Assembly (NCBI GenBank): GCA_014904985.1
Contig: MU128909.1
Coordinates: 234,566 to 298,565, forward strand
Direction of reading: 5' to 3'
Source of the DNA: Hydnum rufescens UP504
Taxonomy: Eukaryota; Basidiomycota; Agaricomycetes; Cantharellales; Hydnaceae
Length of the DNA stretch: 64,000 nucleotides
Shown here: positions 57,183-64,000 of the stretch, one piece after another
Layout: the number at the start of each line of letters is the position of its first letter
Position numbering within the stretch: position 1 is the stretch's first letter
Program-made: the position numbers and the translations under genes
The notes under the pieces: model-generated
What the model was told of the DNA's origin: nothing
Seen by the model: only the letters and a program-made list of their open reading frames with translations
Database searches by the model: none

Positions 57183-59060
57183 GTCAAGTGATCAATGGGT
57201 CTGAGGAACTGGCTGATTACTAGTGGTACGGATTGGATGCGTTTGACTTCTTGCGCCCGAATGGGTTCACATTTGAGATTGGCCTGTTCATCCTTAATAT
57301 AGCTTTCTTGGAGATCGACCATCTCAAGGTGACGGGCAAGTTTCTTGTATTTGATGTAGTCCTCCTCTTGCAACTCTTCATAGAGAGCTTTCTTCTCGAT
57401 TCCAACAAGATGATTATTATTTTCCATTACCAAAGTTCTCAACGATCCAATGCAAATCATGTCACATCAACCGTCACAGGGGTGATTGTGGATCCTACAA
57501 TTCTTGTCAGGTGATCGATGGGTTCGAGGAACTGGCTGATTGCCAGTGGTACGGATTGGATGCGTTTGACTTCTTCTCGCGCCCGAATGAGTTCACGTTT
57601 GAGATTGGCTTGTTCATCCTTAATATAGCTTTCTTGGAGATCCCATCTCAAGGTGACGGGCGAGTTTCTTGTATTTGATGTAGTAGTCCTCCTCTTGCAA
57701 CTCTTCATAGAGAGCTTTCTTCTCTATTCCTACAAGATGATTATTATTTTCCATGTACCAAAGTTCTCGGCGATCCAATGCCGTGCACAAATCAAGTCAC
57801 AACCGTCACAGGGGTGATCTAATTCCTGTCAGGTGATCGGTGGGTTCGAGGAACTGGCTGATTGCCAGTGGTACGGATTGGATGCGTTTGACTTCTTCTC
57901 GCGCCCGAATGAGTTCACGTTTGAGATTGGCTTGTTCATCCTTAATATAGCTTTCTTGGAGATCGACCATCTCAAGGTGACGGGCGAGTTTCTTGTATTT
58001 GATGTAGTAGTCCTCCTCTTGCAACTCTTCATAGAGAGCTTTCTTCTCTATTCCCACAAGATGATTATTATTTTCCGTGTACCAAAGTTCTCGGCGATCC
58101 AATGCCGTGCACAAATCAGGTCACAACCGTCACAGGGGTGATCTAATTCCTGTCAGGTGATCGGTGGGTTCGAGGAACTGGCTAATTGCCAGTGGTACGG
58201 ATTGGATGCGTTTGACTTCTTCTCGCGCCTGAATGAGTTCACGTTTGAGATTGGCTTGTTCATCCTTAATATAGCTTTCTTGGAGATCGAGTATCTCAAG
58301 GTGACGGGCGAGTTTCCTGTATTTGATGTAGTAGTCCTCCTCTTGCAACTCTTCATAGAGAGCTTTCTTCTCTATTCCCTCAAGATGATTATTATTTTCC
58401 ATGTACCAAAGTTCTCGGCGATCCAATGCCGTGCACAAATCATGTCACAACCGTCACAGGGGTGATGTAATTCCTGTCAGGTGATCGATGGGTTCGAGGA
58501 ACTGGCTGATTGCCAGTGGTACGGATTGGATGCGTTTGACTTCTTCTTGCGCCCGAATGAGTTCACGTTTGAGATTGGCTTGTTCATCCTTAATATAGCT
58601 TTCTTGGAGATCGAGTATCTCAAGGTGACGGGCGAGTTTCTGTATTTGATGCAGTAGTCCTCCTCTTGCAACTCTTCATAGAGAGCTCTCTCTCAAGATG
58701 ATTATTATTTTCCATGTACCAAAGTTCTCGGCGATCCAATGCCGTGCACAAATCATGTCGCGTCACAGGGGTGATGTAATTCCTGTCAGGTGATCGATGG
58801 GTTCGAGGAACTGGCTGATTGCCAGTGGTACGGATTTGGCTTCTTCTCGCGCCCGAATGAGTTCACGTTTGAGATTGGCTTGTTCATCCTTAATATAGCT
58901 TTCTTGGAGATCGAGTATCTCAAGGTGACGGGCGAATTTCCTGTATTTGATGTAGTAGTCCTCCTCTTGCAACTCTTCATAGAGAATCTCTTATCTATTG
59001 CCAATGAGATGGTTGTTATTGTCTATGTACCGATGTCCTAGGCGATCCAATTGCTTATTA
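57183..59060 (-). repeat. six-unit tandem array of an RPT3/PSMC4 N-terminal fragment, period about 323 bp
   Basis: Units begin (at the gtcagg/gtcaag boundary) at 57183, 57506, 57828, 58152, 58476 and 58785, so spacings are 323, 322, 324, 324 and 309 bp. On the minus strand each unit encodes [20 protein letters not shown], then [20 protein letters not shown] and [19 protein letters not shown]. This is the coiled-coil and OB-fold entry of the 26S proteasome ATPase RPT3. Unit 2 also keeps the following IVGST residues. Stops and frame changes separate the units, and no AAA ATPase domain (no Walker motifs) exists anywhere in the window. Units differ by few substitutions, so the amplification is recent. 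The array is best seen as a satellite-like amplification of a partial gene copy, not as a functional proteasome gene. Confidence 0.85.
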
Positions 59061-59137
59061 ACCTATTACGGATAGGATTATCTCGTACCAGCTAGTTCGG
59101 GGTTTGCCGAAGTCCGTGCACCAGCTGCTTCACTACG

Positions 59138-60676
59138 ATGCAATCGCAAAGCCACGTTGCAAACCTGTCTTCCGCTGCCTCGGGCGTGGTGGAAGATAGG
59201 AGCACAGGCTCGGAATGTGACCAAGTTGTTGACCATTCTCCCTCTGCCTCGGGTGTGGTTGGAGATGGAAGCACGGGTCCAGAAAAGTTGGTGGGCATGC
59301 GTGCGGAGCAAATTCACATAGACGGGTTTTCCCAAGGTCTTTTCATTCGTGACTGGGAGAGGCCTATGAAAGTGGACCCTCGTTTCAACCTTATTCCTTG
59401 TGCCGACTTCGAAAGCCCCTCTGTTTATGCTAACGAAAGCATATTCACAGAGCATTCACGGACTACATATGAAGGTCCGATATTTTCTCATTGTTTTTTT
59501 CTTTCAATGTTTCCTGACTCTATCTTAGCCAATAGCGCTATGCACGCGAACGATCCTGACACAGCGAGCATCGTCAGACTGGAACATTGGACCCTCAGGT
59601 TCTCCAACACTGCCCGGCACTATACCCATGTACATCAATTCAACGAAGACGACAACAAATTGTATTGCTACGACCCCCTTCCACGTAGATGGGATCAAAT
59701 TCCTGACTTCGGGAACGATTTGGAATTCAACGATTTTACTCGCATCCCTTTTCCTCTGAACTCGAAAGCACCCCATTGGCCATATATTGTTCGCCGTTTT
59801 GATGACCCAGTACTCCCTGCCCCCACCGACATTGTTTTCGTTTCGAAAGATAACTATAGACTAAATTATAGTTATGCGGGTTCCCTAGTGGCGTTCGCTA
59901 ATAGATCCCGCACTCGCTATCGAGATTGGAGAGACGTTGTGGGCCGGTCAAAACTTACTGGTTGCGATATTCGTCCCACTCCCCCACTTGGTGTGGATAG
60001 TAACCCACAGGGGGTTATAGAAGGTCTATTTCCGTCACTTGGTCGAGCACGCGAGGTTTGCAGCGACATTCTGCGGGCATCCTATGAATACGGTGGCCTA
60101 GCTCGTTATTTTATGCACCGATACACTGATCATATCGCATCGGAGGATCCTTTGACTGAAGTACCTCGCCATGGTTTCGACGACGACATGATCGGTGCCG
60201 TCTTCAGATTTCCATTGCCACGCAATTTGGTTGAAATACAGGCCACCCTTTCACGGCTAGAGAGCAATGGGGTCCCAATCTTTGGCGTAGAGGAACTTGG
60301 GGATCGTGTACGCTATGATGTCTATGGCACAAAACAATGCCATGACGCATTCCTTCGCACGTCCAATCCCGCTACAGTGTCCAAACCACATCGCATATCA
60401 GTTGAGATGGCGCCACGCCATCCAATTATTCGCCCTCCTGTATGGATCGTAAAGTCCGCCGGCTTCCACAAGCTTCGTCGTATAGGCAATTATTTGGATG
60501 AAGATGCATATCTGAGTCTCATCCAGCAGAAGTCAAGGGATCCCCTTAGGTTTCGACTTTCAGGACTGTTCGGTGCAGAAATACTTCGCCTTGACCCTCC
60601 GCAGCCCTCCAATTATTCCGATATACCCCCCCCCCCACGGCTCCTCAACCCCGCCATGATATCAATATCAATATGA
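59138..60676 (+). CDS. unrecognised intronless ORF, 512 codons
   Basis: The ATG at 59138 starts MQSQSHVANLSSAASGVVED. Two imperfect copies of a segment follow (SSAASGVVEDRSTGSE and SPSASGVVGDGSTGPE). The main body has many aromatic residues (GPIFSHCFFLSMFPDSILAN, then ARHYTHVHQFNEDDNKLYCY and YEYGGLARYFMHRYTDHI) and reads as a folded protein. No domain is recognised. It has no introns, unlike the spliced core genes, which suggests retrocopy or mobile-element origin, possibly a Gag-like or ORF1-type protein. The frame ends just after a C11 run at 60627-60637 (encoding a Pro run). A one-base change there would open the frame into the next ORF (60673-61041), so the annotated C-terminus may be artificial. 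Confidence 0.45.
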   Translation: MQSQSHVANLSSAASGVVEDRSTGSECDQVVDHSPSASGVVGDGSTGPEKLVGMRAEQIHIDGFSQGLFIRDWERPMKVDPRFNLIPCADFESPSVYANESIFTEHSRTTYEGPIFSHCFFLSMFPDSILANSAMHANDPDTASIVRLEHWTLRFSNTARHYTHVHQFNEDDNKLYCYDPLPRRWDQIPDFGNDLEFNDFTRIPFPLNSKAPHWPYIVRRFDDPVLPAPTDIVFVSKDNYRLNYSYAGSLVAFANRSRTRYRDWRDVVGRSKLTGCDIRPTPPLGVDSNPQGVIEGLFPSLGRAREVCSDILRASYEYGGLARYFMHRYTDHIASEDPLTEVPRHGFDDDMIGAVFRFPLPRNLVEIQATLSRLESNGVPIFGVEELGDRVRYDVYGTKQCHDAFLRTSNPATVSKPHRISVEMAPRHPIIRPPVWIVKSAGFHKLRRIGNYLDEDAYLSLIQQKSRDPLRFRLSGLFGAEILRLDPPQPSNYSDIPPPPRLLNPAMISISI

Positions 60677-61407
60677 CGTGGGAAACAGATGATGACTTGG
60701 AACCCTTGGACGAGATAGAAATAAACCAAGGGAAGGTTATTGAACAGGAAATGGATGAGTCTGATGAAGCATTCGAGGCTCGAAAAGCAAAAGCAGCAGC
60801 TAAGAAAGCTGCCGTGGATGCTGAAAAGGATGCTGCTGCAAAGTACATTCAAAAAGCAAGGGGGGGGGATCTTGATGTTTTCCACGACATCAGAAAACGG
60901 ATTAAACTGGGTCGCAGGGAGAAGAAACCCTTCGACGTGTTTTTGACCACCATGTGGAGAACAAAGTACACCAAGGAGGCGCATCAGGCGGCTAAGAATA
61001 TGCCTAGAAAGGGGGCCAGACACCAGAGGGCAAAGGAATGACGCCACCATCAGAAAGTTGACGATCGACTGCTGGTAGAAGAGAATTCTTGGGGAGAGGC
61101 TGAGGTACCCAGACGTGCAGAAGAAAATGCTCAAATGCGGGTAGAGGAGCATTCTCAGGGGGACGCGGAGGCACCCAGCCGTGAGGAAGAAGCTCAAATA
61201 CTGCCCCCAGAGAATGATCACCACGCAGAAGATGCTTGCCAGTCAGCAGAGGAGAACCGTCAGCCTAGGGAAGAGGAGAACCATCGACCTACGGAAGAGG
61301 ACCATCAACCTACGGAAGAGGAGAACTGTCGACCTATGGAAGAGGAGAACTACCAGTCTATGGACGAGGGGAATCGTCGGCCTGGGGAAGAGGAGAACCA
61401 TTGTTAG
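60673..61407 (+). pseudogene. downstream charged segment, probably the continuation of the 512-codon ORF
   Basis: Opens MTWETDDDLEPLDEIEINQG with an Ala/Lys-rich helical stretch (EAFEARKAKAAAKKAAVDAE) and FDVFLTTMWRTKYTKEAHQA. A TGA at 61039-61041 then interrupts the frame. The same frame continues without another stop to 61407 (RHHQKVDDRLLVEENSWGEA, then EEENCRPMEEENYQ). The TGA is followed by CG, consistent with a CGA-to-TGA change. Together with the C-run upstream, this suggests one original protein of roughly 750 residues, now broken twice. Separate small genes are a less likely alternative. Confidence 0.4.
61268..61404 (+). repeat. 24-bp coding minisatellite
   Basis: About five to six imperfect copies of a gaagaggagaacnntcgncc-like unit, each giving eight residues of the type EEENxRPx. 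It lies in the same frame as the upstream charged segment. Confidence 0.65.
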
Positions 61408-64000
61408 TGGTGTCCGGAGTCCCTTAGGCCACTTGGCAAACTCATAGGTAGAGTCATAGCTCTTGACTCCCCTTTTCTCTTTCCTTTCTCCTTCATCCTT
61501 ATTCAAACCCAGTGGAAAGCTTCCCCACTGGAGTTTGGTGCTGCCCTGGCTTATAGTTAGATTCGTCTCTTATTACATAATCAGTCTAGTGATAGCCAGC
61601 CATGGCAGAGCCCAAAATGCATCTTTTCTACCACCATCAACTGTCCGTCTCATAGAGTTGTGGACCTGTTGATTACGCACTACACACTGTGCGACTCCCA
61701 GCTTTATGACTAAACCTTCTTACTTTGCCCTAGTGGGCATAGAAACCCTAACCCTCCAGGAACTGCTAGCCTGTCAGGCTAGACGGAATGGTCTCAGTCC
61801 ACGGACTGGGCTATCCATTGGAACCGGAACTCCTCCATCCTCCGGTCCTCACCACTCCTTAATTTGGATACTACCGAATTAACACTGGTGGAGTGTGTAA
61901 GAACTCCATTGGCAGGTCCCTACAGGACTGCCCATGGTTCGAACTCGGCACCCTCATCCTCCTTCTGTGCACCTCCGGATGCAAATATTCGTGATTCGAA
62001 CGTTCACAAAAACGTCTTTAGATCCTCTGCAGCTCAGCTTCAACACCTCAAGGCATTCTCACAGATACAAATCTGTCAGGCCCATCTGTTTTTGAATGAG
62101 CCCACAAGCTGTTCACAAATGGAACTCTTAGCCCCCTCTCAAGTTGGGTGGATACCTCAAGAAGGGTGGCTACTCCCTAAAAAATAATGCCGAGCCTGCA
62201 AGGCCTAAACATGCTTGTCTCTCATCTCAATTATGTGAGACTATCTGCACTTCACTCGAACGAGGCAACAAGTACAGCCCATCCCGGGCTGTAAAGATCA
62301 TCTCCACCTGGCTCAATTGGTTTACTCTATGGCTTAGATGTGGACTCGACTGACCTCCTCAATTGGGTTGTACATGACTTCCGTAGGGGGTCTGTTCATA
62401 CAAGCTAGACCCGGCGCTGGCACACGCTATCTGGCAGTGCAGAGTCATTCTAGGGGAAGTTGTACAGGAACCTCCTCATCCCATGAAACTACTGCTAGTG
62501 ATGACTACAGGCACAAACCATACGATCTTGAGAAGTCCAACCTCACAGCCGGATTTCCACCTTGAACCGGCTCCAACTTACGGTCTCCCAGGCGAGACGT
62601 CACCTTTGGGATGCCTCAAACATACTAGCTTCCTATTCAAGGGGACAGCCTTAACTCGAAGGAACCATGCTGCCATCGAGGGAATCAGTAGTCCTCTAGG
62701 TATATCTCAGGACATAGACCTTGGATTAGCTCGGCTGGCAGCAAAGGAAGTCCAAGCGGCTAGACTGTCGACGAAAGGGGATTCTGTTGCCACTATGCTA
62801 GGGGTTCCAGCCTCACCAACCACGGAATTGTTCCCCTCCAAAGGTTCAAAGGACGAAACTACTAACTTCATATTAACACTCACAACAATCGGAATGGAAC
62901 CATCTGGTGGTAATGTCCAAGGTTCATTGAACATGTCCCATATCCCCAATCCATCAACCAAAACCAATAAGTATCACCACGGTGCATTACGAGACTTTGC
63001 GCAAGCATCCCCGCCCGATCATAAAATGACGTTGCAGGACCGCCCTCAACCCGATTTGGGTGACATCGGGTTCCCAACGTTCCATAAGGACATATTCCCA
63101 CGGAACGGTTATCAACATGCAAGCAAGCCCGTCGTACATGTCTACGCAAATCGTACTCGCGAGGGGACGAACCATAGGCCAGGGAAAGGGTTCCACAGCC
63201 TGATCGACCTCATGAACAGCCTATACGATGGACAAAGCCGCAGATTACTTTGAGAGGGGACACTGATTGTCCTACCTAGACCCGCGATATCTATGGGAAT
63301 TGAGAACCTGGCCAGGATCGTACGCGTTGCCACTGGCCAAAGGGATGGACATACACCGCAAAACCCTCAGCTACAGATAGGATGGGGTTATAGCATAACA
63401 CAGTCACCTCTGCGACTAAACAAGTCGCGAAATCTCAGTACAACGAATCCGGGTCAATCAGGACTCCTATGACTCACTGAGTGGATGCTACTGCCATATT
63501 CAAGAATGGTATTTTAGAGTCTAGATGGAGCAAGCTGTTCAACTCATCTAGGACCGTAAAACCCAAGTGGACAAAGAGATCCTCGCGACCGCAACATTTC
63601 GTTACGACTATGAGCATGGCTGTAGCCAGGAAGGACGAGCATACGCCGCGAAATGGTCCCCCAAGTGTCCCAATTAGTACAGATGGTCAAGAAACAAGGG
63701 GAGACGACCTCATGAAGACCCGATCGAGCTTTGCCATAGCACGGAACCGGTACGAAGACAGGTTTCAAGTCGTGCTGCCTACGAGTTTCATTACATCGCT
63801 GTCTCTATGGCTGATTGAGTCCATGGTGATTCTGTACAACGCAACAAGCTCAAATCCCACTAGAGACAATCATGGTAAACGAGGCTGTAGACTACCCCAA
63901 AAGGTCGCGCTGGTTAGAGATAAAGCCTACCACCATCAAATAGACTACACCGTAGATCGGCCGAACCGCAAAACCGCTGATACTGGGTATAACTTCTCTA
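61408..64000. other. 2.6-kb terminal stretch without a recognised gene
   Basis: The longest ORF is 62483-63253 (+, 256 codons; MKLLLVMTTGTNHTILRSPT, later KPVVHVYANRTREGTNHRPG). I see no domain, no plausible intron-joined extension and no RT, integrase or transposase motif. The low-complexity, Pro/Ser/Thr-rich translation resembles the gag-like or leader parts of retroelements, but this is only an impression. Confidence 0.35.

Noticed and set aside
57833..58465. Plus-strand ORFs of about 102 codons in the array as genes
   Set aside because: They are antisense to the RPT3-like reading, which has clear homology; their openness follows from codon composition.
57183..59060. CRISPR-like or rDNA-spacer interpretation of the tandem array
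   Set aside because: Units are contiguous, about 323 bp, without spacers, and encode RPT3 sequence. The genome is eukaryotic.
60613..61224. 203-codon minus-strand ORF
   Set aside because: Antisense to the Lys/Glu-rich charged segment; its Leu/Phe-rich translation is the expected shadow.

Overview
The window is nuclear DNA of a filamentous basidiomycete, most likely an Agaricomycete (mushroom or bracket-fungus lineage). The evidence is dense spliced genes with introns of about 50-65 nt, a P450 gene, fungal-only families, and mobile DNA typical of that group: a KDZ transposase with a CxC cysteine cluster, a DIRS-type retroelement and solo LTRs. All functional calls rest on reading the translated exons by eye; no database search was run.

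Region 1 (1-45.5 kb) is a mostly single-copy core-gene block. In order it holds RNA polymerase II subunit RPB3 (-, partial), a vacuolar amino-acid transporter (+), phosphomevalonate kinase ERG8 (-), the Tudor-staphylococcal nuclease SND1 (+), a TBC Rab-GAP (+), an ADCK1-like ABC1 kinase (+), a cytochrome P450 (-), a decayed copy of a conserved fungal protein (+, pseudogene), a quinone-oxidoreductase-like MDR protein (-), the PC4/SUB1 coactivator (-) and uracil-DNA glycosylase UNG1 (+). After these come a decayed F-box/LRR-like gene (-), a 1.3 kb terminal-inverted-repeat element, a glutamate carboxypeptidase II-like M28 peptidase (+), a DUF6593-like protein (-), the histone chaperone CHZ1 (+), a CTR copper transporter (-) and an Ariadne-type RBR ubiquitin ligase (+). 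Three gene pairs (RPB3/transporter, ERG8/SND1, SUB1/UNG1) are head-to-head with start codons only 67-80 bp apart. Several genes contain very small exons (5, 9, 10 and 13 nt) and some use GC-AG introns.

Region 2 (45.5-64 kb) is accessory DNA. A CpG-poor, decayed DIRS/Ngaro-like element (RT/RNase H and tyrosine recombinase, minus strand) has been hit twice by one LTR-retrotransposon family. Each hit left a solo LTR with its own 5-bp target duplication, and one lies inside the recombinase ORF. Next come a nearly intact KDZ transposase gene (-), an unrecognised three-exon gene set among degenerate repeats (-), and a six-unit tandem array with a period of about 323 bp. Each array unit encodes, on the minus strand, the N-terminal coiled-coil of proteasome ATPase RPT3/PSMC4 without its AAA domain. 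The window ends with an intronless 512-codon ORF of unknown function with broken downstream frames, and 2.6 kb without recognisable genes.

The core genes are housekeeping functions (transcription, sterol precursor synthesis, trafficking, DNA repair, chromatin, copper uptake, ubiquitination) and do not form an evident pathway cluster. The most unusual structure is the RPT3-fragment array.
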